Assembly: GCF_001625215.2 (NCBI RefSeq)
Contig: NC_030385.2
Span: forward strand, 40,015,598 to 40,079,597
Source: Daucus carota subsp. sativus
Lineage: Eukaryota > Streptophyta > Magnoliopsida > Apiales > Apiaceae
Reading direction: 5' to 3'
DNA length: 64,000 bases
This document shows positions 21,201-30,687 of this stretch, in pieces. The translations under genes were made by a program, and so were the position numbers. The notes below the pieces were generated by a model. The model did no database searches, was not told the DNA's origin, and was given only the letters and a program-made list of their open reading frames with translations. Numbering within the stretch: the stretch's first letter is position 1; the number at the start of each line of letters is the position of its first letter.

Positions 21201-24158
21201 CCCAGCATGCAATATAATAAAGAGAAGTGAAAATTCTACAGGATGATATGAGATTTCAAGATGCTCTATACCTTCTTGACGCGGGTAAGAATTTCTGGAC
21301 TTGAAGCAACAAGAATACAACCTCTGGCCTGATCATGATAAATTGTTCATAAGATATCACAAAACTATTAAAGATATTTCCTGAAAATCAACTTAGTGAA
21401 GTGCTTGAGTACTTCAATTTCGTTTTATTGGCCATCCAAAAAAAGACATACACAACTTATCAGTAAAGTTTTTAGAAAGACACACCAACCTGCAAATAAG
21501 TCATATATGGACTGGGATTGACTATTCTTAATGCTCTGTACACTTCAAATGGATCAGCAAAAGTTCGCCTTTCGAAACGCTGACTGAGTACAATTTGGAA
21601 AATATCCCCAGCCAAGATATGTTCTTTGGCTTGCAAGACCGCTTCTTTATATGCGTCATTTGACATAGATGAGTTCTTTAAAGAAGGACCAAAGAGACTG
21701 GTAGATAATTTGATTGAGCCAGCTGGAAGCCTTGGCCTGAGATTGCCAATCAAATCAAATCAGACCAAAATGAATACATATCGAAAATTCATGGGTTTAT
21801 ATTTACGGTTAAAGTTACTTACGGGACTATATCATGTACTCGAGACATTAGAGTGTCCAAACGGTCCATTCCATCATTGTATGCCTCCTCAACAGAAGCA
21901 AACCGGCCCAGATGAACCCAGTGTATTACGAAGGCTTTCTGTAGTCGCAATGCAGAAGATTAACTTGAGACACTTGAAATAGAGTAAGTCATTTAAAAAT
22001 TGAGAGCTTAAGCTAGTAATAATATTCTCAATATTATCACAGTTGTAAGTTGTGACCATATTAAACATTATTCCGGATGAAATGAGTATACTTCTGAAAG
22101 ATGGTTCAATTATGAAATAATACAAAGAGCACTCAATATGAGGTCAAGCTTTGTAGTACTATAATGTTATACAATCTGCATAGTTTTACAGTGGAGTTGA
22201 ATAATAAACACACATCTCAGTTTCTATCGTCTCGCACTGAATGTAGTATGGTGGAGCTTATTTATAAACGTATGCCTCAATTTTTTCTATTTCAAAGAAT
22301 GCACTATTCCCCTCAGGAATGAAATAAACAAAAGCTCACTTTGATTAGAGAACTCATTGGACACTAAATATTAAGTTAAAAAATATAAAGAGCACAATGA
22401 AAATTTTTTAAATTCGATAAAAGTTGACCAGTACAACCTTCTCTACATGATCAAAGACAATCACATCATCATAAAGTCCAAGATGAACATCAGGAAGGTT
22501 TCTGTCATCTTCTGGAGCTTTCAAAAAAGGTAGCTTCTTCTTCTCTACGTAGCGTACAGTGTCATATGAAAAATAACCAACCCAACCACCTATTCAGAGA
22601 GAAAGTGCACTACTGAATCAATACATAGCAACATATACTACGCAAATTTTACTGCGCTGATCAATTATAAAGAAGTTATGTGTACTGTATAAATTTTGAG
22701 AAGCTTTGTTCGTCGTAAATTGACAAAACATTAATAAACTAGCCACAAAAATAAATTTGAAAATATTAAATCACACAAAAAAAACAACTCAAAAAGATAA
22801 ATGTATACACATACAATTTAATGCAGAATTAATTCTTGGGCAAAAAAGAAGAAGAAGTACTGGCATATTCATGAGCAGCAGATATTTATTGCAAGGATAA
22901 GAGATGCGAGTTTAATCATGTGTTATGCTTTTGTGATTCATTGACACTGGAAGAGAGCAGAACAAAACTACTTCCAACCTGATTTTCATAAAAATTTATT
23001 TAAAACCACTGTAGCAAGTTAAAAATCCATTTACAAATAATTGATTCTTCAACCTCCCATTTATAATCATGAATATAAGTTCTCGCACAGTGTGACCTAA
23101 GATTCCAAATCAAGTTACAAATGTCTGCATAGAAGTCCAAGAGTATACCACAAAATGCTTCAGGAAGTTCATCAACACGTTGGGGTGTCCAGCCCTCCAT
23201 AATCCTCCTAGGAACAACCATGGGGTCTTCCACAATCTCCTCTGTCCTTTGCCCTTTGCTGTGGTCCATAATTGTCACGATATTCTCTTTTGCAACAATT
23301 TCCATTGTTGGTTGTGCCCCAATCACACTGTACCGGCCCTAACATGGTCAATTCGACAGTAAACAACCAACAAATAACTAAAAAGGATTCATAAATTAAA
23401 AAGCATCAAGTTCTGTGACAACAATCAGAACCGAAGGCAAAATAATCATATCATTATTAGCATTGTAGAGTTCCAGGGTGAAATATTCATATTAGCAGAG
23501 GACACTCTATAAATGCATAATTACATTGTTAATATTGTTAAGGAGAAATGTTTAAATAAATAAAACATGAATCTCACACTTAAATACAATAGTAATCTTG
23601 TAAAGGTCCGACCATAAAAAACAAAAACAAAAAACAAATAAACAGCAATAAAAGTTGTCGTAATGGTATTGAAAAAGTGATAGTTATTGATAAGAAATGA
23701 GGACTAACAACACTAGAAGCCTTCAGACCGGGATCGACAGACTCGAACAAGAAGCTAGGAGCATCCCTGTCATCTTCCTTCACTAAGCACCTATAGGCTA
23801 ACACTGGTGTCAGATGATCTGAAAATATGGACCTATACAACGGAACCAAATTCCCCTTATTCGCAGCTTCCTTGAACTTAACCGATTGATCAACTGCACA
23901 AATTGAAACATATCACTTAATCAAATTAAGCAATCAACATAATCATAACAGACACACAATATACACACACATGTGTGTAATGTAAGAGAGAGGGAGAGAA
24001 GGGGGAGAGAGAGGGAGACCTAATGAGGGAGGGGAGATTGCAGAGCAATTGAGAGTACGGAGGCGAGAGGGAGGAGAGTGGAGGAAGGAGAGGGAGTGAG
24101 CTCCGCGGCGGAGATGCGACGGCGTGAGAGGGCGGGGAGAGAGAGCTAGGGTTTCCAT
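18203..24158 (-). CDS. ASA: Anthranilate synthase alpha subunit, copy B
   Basis: Eleven exons in transcript order: 24020-24158, 23709-23893, 23149-23338, 22438-22589, 21823-21938, 21490-21736, 21272-21328, 20969-21121, 20082-20162, 19231-19317, 18203-18526. They total 1731 nt and encode 576 aa. All splice sites and phases correspond to copy A. The leader [18 protein letters not shown] is a likely plastid transit peptide. The regulatory motif reads [15 protein letters not shown], the canonical plant form, followed by [56 protein letters not shown] and AGIVADSDP are all present. Exon 5 ends HDIVP and joins PRL. About 100-130 bp upstream of the ATG are alignable with copy A, then similarity is lost. 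Intron 10 carries a LINE scrap that copy A lacks. I infer this is the ordinary, tryptophan-inhibited housekeeping form. Confidence 0.95.
18798..19075 (+). mobile_element. LINE 3'-end scrap in ASA-B intron 10
   Basis: A decayed reading of this stretch gives a phrase like 'RNNRIFND', typical of the zinc-binding region after plant LINE reverse transcriptases. It is followed by a T/C-rich tail with a 'ccccttgtactctcggc' block of the sort seen in LINE 3' ends. The same position in copy A (about 7605-7640) runs through without it. Target duplications were not identified, so the boundaries are approximate. Confidence 0.5.
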
Positions 24159-24587
24159 CAGAGCATTTAAACTTTGAGTTGGGGGTGAAGAAATGAGAGG
24201 ATAGAGAGAAGTAAGAAATGGAGGCTGCTGATGTCGTTTTCTGTCAGTATATGCTGTGGTAGAGGGGCAGCGCTGAACTGCCTGATGTTTATACGAACAT
24301 TTATTGTAAAAATTAATGATCGAAAGTAACATAGAACGGTTTTTTCATGGTGTAAACCCATAGCAAGTAACAAATTTTATGTATTTAAATTCTTTCGATC
24401 GACTATTATTTGTTAATAATAATGTATCCGTGCATATATAAAAATTTTATTAATTAAAATAAATTAAATATAACATTTATAAGAAATTTGGTGCCAATTT
24501 TAAGAAATTTGGTTTCCTTCTATTGGTTTGTAGACGGTGTAGTCGAAGAACAGGAGAATAGAGATCATCTAAAAACAAAACTCTAGG
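24159..24587. other. 5' flank of ASA copy B
   Basis: The first ~110 bp upstream of the ATG (GA-rich, 'gagaggatagagagaag') align with the same region of copy A (12416-12530) and are probably 5'UTR and core promoter. Beyond about 24280 the two diverge. Confidence 0.5.
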
Positions 24588-25160
24588 TTCGGTTTGATTT
24601 ATTTGTTTCTAAATTTTTATAGATCTGATTTGTTCCATTCTAATTTAATAGAATAAAAAAATCAGTTCGGTTTTGTCCAATATAATCAAATAAACTGAAT
24701 TGTCCAAATAATATCTTATGTAAACTTATATTTATTATTTCATATTTATATCTATCTTATAAAAATATAGTGGATAATCCTATCTAAAACAGATACTAAA
24801 ATAAAGTGACATTAATTTTCGTTTTGTTAGTTACCCGGCCAACTCGTTGCTTTGTTTTACGAAAACCTGCTAAACAAATGGAACAAGGCAACTTGGCAAA
24901 CTGCTCACGACTGACGAGGCCACGCAGTTAGCATGAAATACAAGCAAGTTGCGGGTAGCCGGCAGGCAGCAGTTGGGACTTGGGCTTGGCTCAAAGACTT
25001 CCATCCAAAACAGAGTTGAACAAAACGGTCGGTTCTGTCAACAACCAAACCGAATTGAAATAACCGGGGTTTCATATATTTAAAACGAAACCGAACCGAA
25101 CTCAACTTCTAAACCGAATCAAAATATTTCGATTTTTTTAGTTCGGTTACATAAAAACCA
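24588..25160. repeat. Region rich in GTTCGGTT / AACCGAAC motifs
   Basis: The motif GGTTCGGTTT at 24588 and its inverted forms near 25080-25150 (AACCGAACCGAAC, AGTTCGGTTAC) recur here. Such composition is seen in the ends of the nested element at 42965-44051, so this may be a worn relative. No clean termini or target duplications were found. Confidence 0.4.
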
Positions 25161-25299
25161 AACATTCAAAACAAAAACTGCAGATTGTTAATACCTGCAG
25201 CGACAATCCTATAGAAAACTCAGGATGAAAGATCAACGGTATTAGAAAATCTACATAGTACTCAAAACACAAGACCCTAACAGAAATGCAGAATGCATT

Positions 25300-25811
25300 A
25301 CAGTAAAAATTTTATAAATTAATAATATCGATACCGGAGAAATTTATTAATTTGAAGAATTATTAATTTATCAATAAATTAATAATTATTAATTTAAAGA
25401 GTTTTTAATCGATTATACTTTACATACCAAATAAAAAGGCAAATTAGTATACGCCTCTCAGAATCCACTTCACAACTTTATGATACAATACAAAAATAAA
25501 CACCTGAACTATTAGATGCAATAAAAAAAGTTAGAAATGAGCTTTAAATAAACTTGAACTTTGAAGAAAAACAGATAACTATTGAATCATATTTCAACAG
25601 AGTGCAATATATTTTTTTCAGTTTCTATGAATTATTAATTTATGATTTTTTTGAGACCGAAAATTATAAAGAGATCTCCCGAAAAGTTATTATCTTATTA
25701 TTTTATCGAGTTTTTCAATTTTTTACACTAGCCCAAGTCGGGACCGGACAAAATTATTATTTTTGAGAGTTATTAATTTATCAAGTATTAATTTAAAGAG
25801 TTTCCACTGTA
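25300..25811. mobile_element. MITE related to the nested element at 6001-6610
   Basis: Left end ACAGTAAAAATTTTATAAAT and the inverse of the right end, ACAGTGGAAACTCTTTAAAT, are imperfect inverted repeats. Near the right arm 'gcccaagtcgggacc' is the reverse complement of the 'ggtcccaacttgggc' block in the 6001-6610 element. About 512 bp, no coding capacity. A 70-codon frame inside it is not credible as a gene. Confidence 0.6.
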
Positions 25812-26851
25812 ATTGCAAAAATTACAGTGAGAAGGAGTAAATGTATATTACTAGTAAGAAGGAGTAAAGAATATTTTGAGTTCGGATTTTGGATTTGAAT
25901 ATGAAATCTGATGGATTTTGGGTCGTGGAATTTGGAATGGAGTGTGGACGAGGTGCTTACTCCTAAGCAGCTGAGGTCTGATTACATAATTTATTTTAGT
26001 AAAAAAGTTTTCTTATAACTAAAAATTTTAATATAAAACTTTTTTGTTAAAAAGTAAAAAATAAATAAATTATAAAAAAAGACGGACCATCCACGTGTGT
26101 TCAAAATCAAGTAATATATCAAATTTGAGATAGAGGGAGTAGCATATTTGGGTCAATTAAACAAAATACTTTATGACTAAAATTTATTTAATATAAATAT
26201 GCACTTTTCAATATTAGCCGGTAGATTTGAGGATAATTTTATTATTATATACAACGTGTGAGTTATCAAAAATTTAAAAAAATACATCCATACATGTAAA
26301 ATATGAATTATCCATCTAAATTTATAAGTGTTATCAAAACCAAATTTATAAAATTCGATTATCAATCCGTTCGATCACTTGAATTAAATTGACGGTTTGC
26401 TTAATGCATGCATATTACACATGTTAAACACTAAATTTTATATATTTATCTCATTTTAATTGTTATTGTTTATATATATATACACACACGGGTCCATCAT
26501 CAAGAACTAAATATATAGAAATTAGTGTTTAGTACTCCCTCCGTCTCAATGAATTGTATATAGTTTCCTCTTTGCGACGTCCCACCAATTGTATACATTC
26601 CAAAAATAGTAAACTTTTATAATATAAAACATCATTACACCAACTACATTCTTCCATTGTCTTCATTCTTTAATAATACTAGCCTTTAACCCGTGCAGGT
26701 ATATACTTCGTAATTTATTATTTATAATTTAAATGTTAACATCATTTTATTAGTATTTTAGTATTAATGGATTGAATTTTAATTAAATTATATTATTCAA
26801 CTGAGTATATTTTCTCCCGATTACTTAAAAATGAAGAGTATATATATATAT
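25812..26851. other. Intergenic DNA with a lone Stowaway-like end
   Basis: AT-rich. ACTCCCTCCGTCTC at 26534 resembles a Stowaway left end without a matching right end nearby, and AGAGGGAGTA near 26130 resembles a lone right end. A (TA)n tract at 26839-26852 leads into the next element. No gene seen. Confidence 0.45.
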
Positions 26852-27784
26852 AGGGTCAGGTTCCACATAGAACCGCTTAAACTTAGAACCTTAGAACCAC
26901 ATTAATAGTCATTAAATGAAAGTAACTTAAATGTGTTTTAAATTAGTACATATTTAAATATACATGTCTTCAATAAATGCACATTCTTATTTTAATAAAA
27001 CTAACCATATTTGTTCATTCTAACAAGAATAATACATTTGATCCTTAATTTATATATCTCAATAGTGTGATAAAGTGATATATACACAAATTAATTTATA
27101 TACTGCTGCAGAATCGTGATAAATGAATAAATCGAATGTATCTATTATATTTTAATAACACCATTATCTACATATACTGCAACAGAACTCCAACTTACGA
27201 AGAGAGCTGGACCGTATGTGTCTTGATTTTATTTATTATTAGTTATATGTACTGCAGCGGAATCTCATGTTTTGTAATATTATATGAGTTAGATATGTAC
27301 TGCAGCAGAATATCATGTTTTGTAATATTTTATGAGTTACATATGTACTGCAGCAGAAAATATCGTGTTTTATAATATTACATGAGCAACAAATGTACTG
27401 TAGCAGAATCTCGTGTTTGTAATATTATATGAGCTAGATATGTACTGCAGCAGAATCTCGTGTTTTGTAATATTATATGTACTGCAACAAAAAATTTTGT
27501 TTTTTAATATTATATTATTAAAATTGGTTGAGAATTACATCATGTTGTATGTTTGATTTGAATGCATAGATATTAATTAATTATTATTGTAAGTAGGGAA
27601 TAGTTAATGATTATTATGATTTGTAATAATGATCTATATATGAGGTAAGTATTTTAAATAGCATGTAGTTTTAATTTATATTTATATAGCTAGGTAGATC
27701 ATGACCATTAAATCCATATTCATCTAATGGATGTGTGTGGTCCTAAGTTCTAATTATAATATTGGTTCCGATTTGAACCCCACC

Positions 27785-27785
<1 letters not shown>
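26852..27785. mobile_element. (TA)n-flanked terminal-inverted-repeat element 1
   Basis: Begins AGGGTCAGGTTCCACATAG directly after a TA tract. It ends with GGTTCCGATTTGAACCCCACC directly before another TA tract; read inversely that end is GGTGGGGTTCAAATCGGAACC. The terminal pattern GGGT-NNGGTTC...GAACC is shared with element 2. It contains a 48-bp minisatellite. Insertion between TA microsatellites resembles the rice Micron type of MITE; this assignment is inference. Confidence 0.65.
27248..27490. repeat. Minisatellite, ~48-bp unit, five copies plus a partial
   Basis: TGTACTGCAGCAGAATCTCG-type units start at 27248, 27296, 27344, 27394, 27441 and a short one at 27479. Each includes the palindrome CTGCAG (or a one-base variant) and 'gtaatattatatgag'. 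Spacing of 47-50 bp with no unique spacers rules out a CRISPR-like array. Confidence 0.9.

Positions 27786-27832
<47 letters not shown>
27786..27832. repeat. (TA)n microsatellite joining elements 1 and 2
   Basis: About 47 bp of nearly pure TA repeat with one interrupting T triplet, lying exactly between the inner ends of two inverted-repeat elements. Confidence 0.9.
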
Positions 27833-27837
<5 letters not shown>

Positions 27838-28808
27838 GTGGTTCAAATCAGAACCTATACTAGAATTAGAAATTAGAACCGTAGACATCCGTCAGATTTA
27901 TTTAAAATCTATGGCTGTGATCTAAAGGGCATATATATTAAATCATTTAATATCTCCCCTCATTAAAGCACACATTATATTTTACATTATATTAGGTAAT
28001 AAATTATATATCATATCTCACTATTTCAGGAAATATATCACACATGATATAATTATAGTATACCATTGCAGCATATCTAATTAAGTAATAGATAAAAAAA
28101 TCAAATCAATTCATAAATATACTATGGTATATCATTGCAGTATATTTAAGTTACGGATGAGCACGATTGGATAGCCCAAGTGATGGGTTTATCCTCTGTT
28201 GTCCCGGGAGACCTGGGTTCGACTCTGGCTCACCCGAAAAGTATTAAAACAGATACTAATTTGTAAGGCATATAAGTCTGCATTGTCAAAAAAAAAAAAG
28301 TTACGGATAAAATAATGAATTCACTAATTATTTCATTTCGGCTTATATCGTGTTTCTGAATTGAATCTATTATTTTATCTATTACTTACATATACTGCAA
28401 TGGTATATACTATGGTTATGTTATTTTTGTATTAGTTTGACAATAGTGTAAGAGTATAATTTATGATATACTGCAATAGTATTTTTTGTTTTAATGAATA
28501 TATGACATAAAAATAGAGTATACTGCAGCAATATATAATAATTATATATTGCTGCAGTATAATCTATTTACAAAATAGAGTATACTGCAGCAATATATAA
28601 TAATTATAATTAAAACTAAAACTAGTTAAGGTAAGTAAGTCATTTTATTTAAAGTGATTAGTTAATGGTCATAAATATGTACATATTTAATGCATATAGT
28701 ACTTCGTAATTAAATGTAATTTCAATCTCAACCATATAATATACTTAGATCTAATGGTCCTTAGCGAGTTCTAAGTTCTAACAATAACTTGGTTCTATCT
28801 CGAACCTG

Positions 28809-28813
<5 letters not shown>
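27833..28813. mobile_element. (TA)n-flanked terminal-inverted-repeat element 2
   Basis: Begins AGGGTGTGGTTCAAATCAGAA after the TA tract. It ends GGTTCTATCTCGAACCTGACC followed by CT and (TA)n; read inversely that end is AGGGTCAGGTTCGAGATAGAA, close to the left end of element 1. About 980 bp including a SINE at 28159-28297. The interior has inverted copies of 'tactgcagcaatatata' and 'tatattgctgcagta' around 28520-28600, echoing the minisatellite motif of element 1. Confidence 0.65.
28159..28297 (+). mobile_element. SINE with perfect target-site duplication
   Basis: A 139-bp tRNA-derived retroposon. An A-box-like TAGCCCAAGTG lies at 28172-28182 and a B-box GGTTCGACTCT at 28216-28226, the RNA polymerase III promoter spacing of a tRNA head. 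It ends in TTGTC plus an A run. The 11-bp sequence AAGTTACGGAT precedes it (28148-28158) and is repeated exactly after the A tail (28298-28308). It is inserted in element 2. The B-box match and perfect duplication suggest a young copy. Confidence 0.9.

Positions 28814-28873
<60 letters not shown>
28814..28873. repeat. (TA)n microsatellite
   Basis: About 60 bp of TA repeat closing element 2. Confidence 0.95.
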
Positions 28874-28876
<3 letters not shown>

Positions 28877-29344
28877 GATTTTAGTACATTTAATCCGAAT
28901 TTAGTACACGTAGATTTAAAAATTAAAAAATCAGAAAATTCTAATATTTTCCAAACATAGCCGATCGTGTAATACGTTTGAAAGATTTAGTAATGTAATC
29001 AATCGAATTTCAACGTAATTTTGTAATCTTGGTTTGAATTATATGAAGGTTCTTGTTAAAAAAAGATATTCAAAATTGTATATTTATAATTTTATTTATA
29101 ACATCATTATAATTTTTTTAATGAAGTACGTATTATATGATAATGTATTGTCATGAGTGTTTTTAGTATTTGAAACTATTTATAATACTAATAGACTTCA
29201 CATTTGTAGACTTGTAGTACCAAAAGGAGAGTACCAAACCAAAAAATATAACTAAAACCTTGGACTAGAAATTATACCCATGTTGGCTTATTACAGTATA
29301 TAGTATAGATAAACACTATTACATCCACTATCTCAAATCTATTA
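28874..29344. other. Intergenic DNA, no gene seen
   Basis: AT-rich spacer between a microsatellite and a Stowaway element. Nothing supportable. Confidence 0.5.
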
Positions 29345-29594
29345 CTCCCTCCGTTTCAATTTACATGTCCATTTTCAAGATAACTTTTTGTTTCAAATTA
29401 CTTGTCCACTTCAACTTTCAATGCAAAATTATATTTCCTAAGTCAATTCTCCTCCACATATCTCTTATTTATATTTTCTAGATCAATCTCACACCACATA
29501 TTATGCTCATTTAATACAATTAATTAGTGAACAACCACTTTTCTTAAACTGTGTGATTTTTTGAAAGTGGACATCTAATTTGAAACGGAGGGAG
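29345..29594. mobile_element. Stowaway MITE
   Basis: A 250-bp element with ends CTCCCTCCGTTTCAA and TTGAAACGGAGGGAG, bounded by TA on both sides. The inverted arms extend further (ATTTACATGTCCA against TGGACATCTAAT). Confidence 0.92.
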
Positions 29595-29794
29595 TATTAA
29601 ATATAAACGGGTTCCACCACTATATCCACTTTTCATCTAACATTACTCATTTCTTATACAATTTCTTGGTCTCCGTGTCCCAACCATTTGTATACAAATG
29701 GCTGGGACGGATGGAGTATGTGTTTATAGACATTCCGTAAAATATAACTTATACATATATTATTAATTTCAAGATATGAGTTGTGCGAGTAATA

Positions 29795-29959
29795 CTCTCT
29801 CCGTCTCTCTGAACAGTTTACGTACATTATTTGCACACATTTTGAGATTTTTATAAAATATAGTTCCATAATTTTTTTTAATTTTTTTTCTTGAATAAAA
29901 ATTAAAATATCGACAAACATGCCAAAAATAACATAATAAAAATGAAGGGACCGAGGGAG
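29795..29959. mobile_element. Short Stowaway MITE upstream of RPP0
   Basis: A 165-bp element with ends CTCTCTCCGTCTC and GGGACCGAGGGAG, bounded by TA. Interior block 'aaaatatagttccataatt' as in the 4319 and 16408 copies. Confidence 0.8.
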
Positions 29960-30323
29960 TAATAGTTAAGAATTTAATATTAGTTTGTGTGAATTCAGTG
30001 GTCGAGACGACGAGACCACCAGAATAACAAAAATATAGGAAACAAATTTCAGAAATACAAGACCAGTAAATAAAGTGAAAGTGTGAAACAAAACCATGAA
30101 AACCACAGAAACAGTCTCAGCCGTCCGATGAAACCCACGAAAATGAAAGCACCACGTGTACGGACAAAAACTGAAGATTACCATAAGAACACATGATAGT
30201 ACATGCATACATACGAGACCTCTCAACTCCCCCATTCCCATTTCAGGGCACCACTTTCTCGTCCAGTAACAAACCCAGCTATCATTACTCTCTCTCATCA
30301 CACACACTCTCTCTCTAGAAAGA

Positions 30324-30331
30324 AAACCCTA
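30324..30331 (+). promoter_or_regulatory. Telo-box AAACCCTA in the RPP0 5'UTR
   Basis: AAACCCTA lies nine bases before the RPP0 start codon. This box is common near the start of plant translation-apparatus genes and is thought to tie them to cell proliferation. Function here is inferred from the motif and context. Confidence 0.6.
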
Positions 30332-30339
30332 GTAGGACG

Positions 30340-30638
30340 ATGGCGGTGGGAAGAGGAGCGAGAACGGAGAAGAAGATAGCGTACGACGAGAAGCTGTGCA
30401 AGCTGCTGGATATTTATAACCAGATACTTATTGTGGGGGTTGATAATGTTGGGTCGAATCAGTTGCAGGGGATCAGGGCTGGGTTGAGGGGTGATTCTAT
30501 CATTTTGATGGGGAAGAATACGATGATGAAGAGGTCTATTCGTGTTCATGCTGAGAAGACCGGAAATACTGCCATTCTTAGCCTCATTCCTCTCCTTGTG
30601 GTACTTGCGCTTCATTCATCTGATATGTGTCACCTTAC

Positions 30639-30687
<49 letters not shown>

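Noticed and set aside
23943-24332. Upstream ATG at 24332 for ASA-B
   Set aside because: Copy A has no matching extension; the ATG at 24158 aligns with the copy A start and begins a good transit peptide.
24588-25160. Complete transposon with defined ends
   Set aside because: Only motif enrichment (GTTCGGTT) was seen; no matching termini or target duplications, so listed as a repeat-rich region.
25554-25766. 70-codon plus-strand frame
   Set aside because: Lies inside the 25300-25811 MITE; AT-rich and without any motif.
27136-27490. CRISPR-like array and a 79-codon frame
   Set aside because: Units are contiguous 48-bp tandem repeats without unique spacers; the frame is the repeat read through. 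Plant nuclear DNA.
28159-28235. tRNA gene
   Set aside because: A- and B-box are present, but there is no tRNA cloverleaf end, and the A tail plus target duplication make it a SINE.
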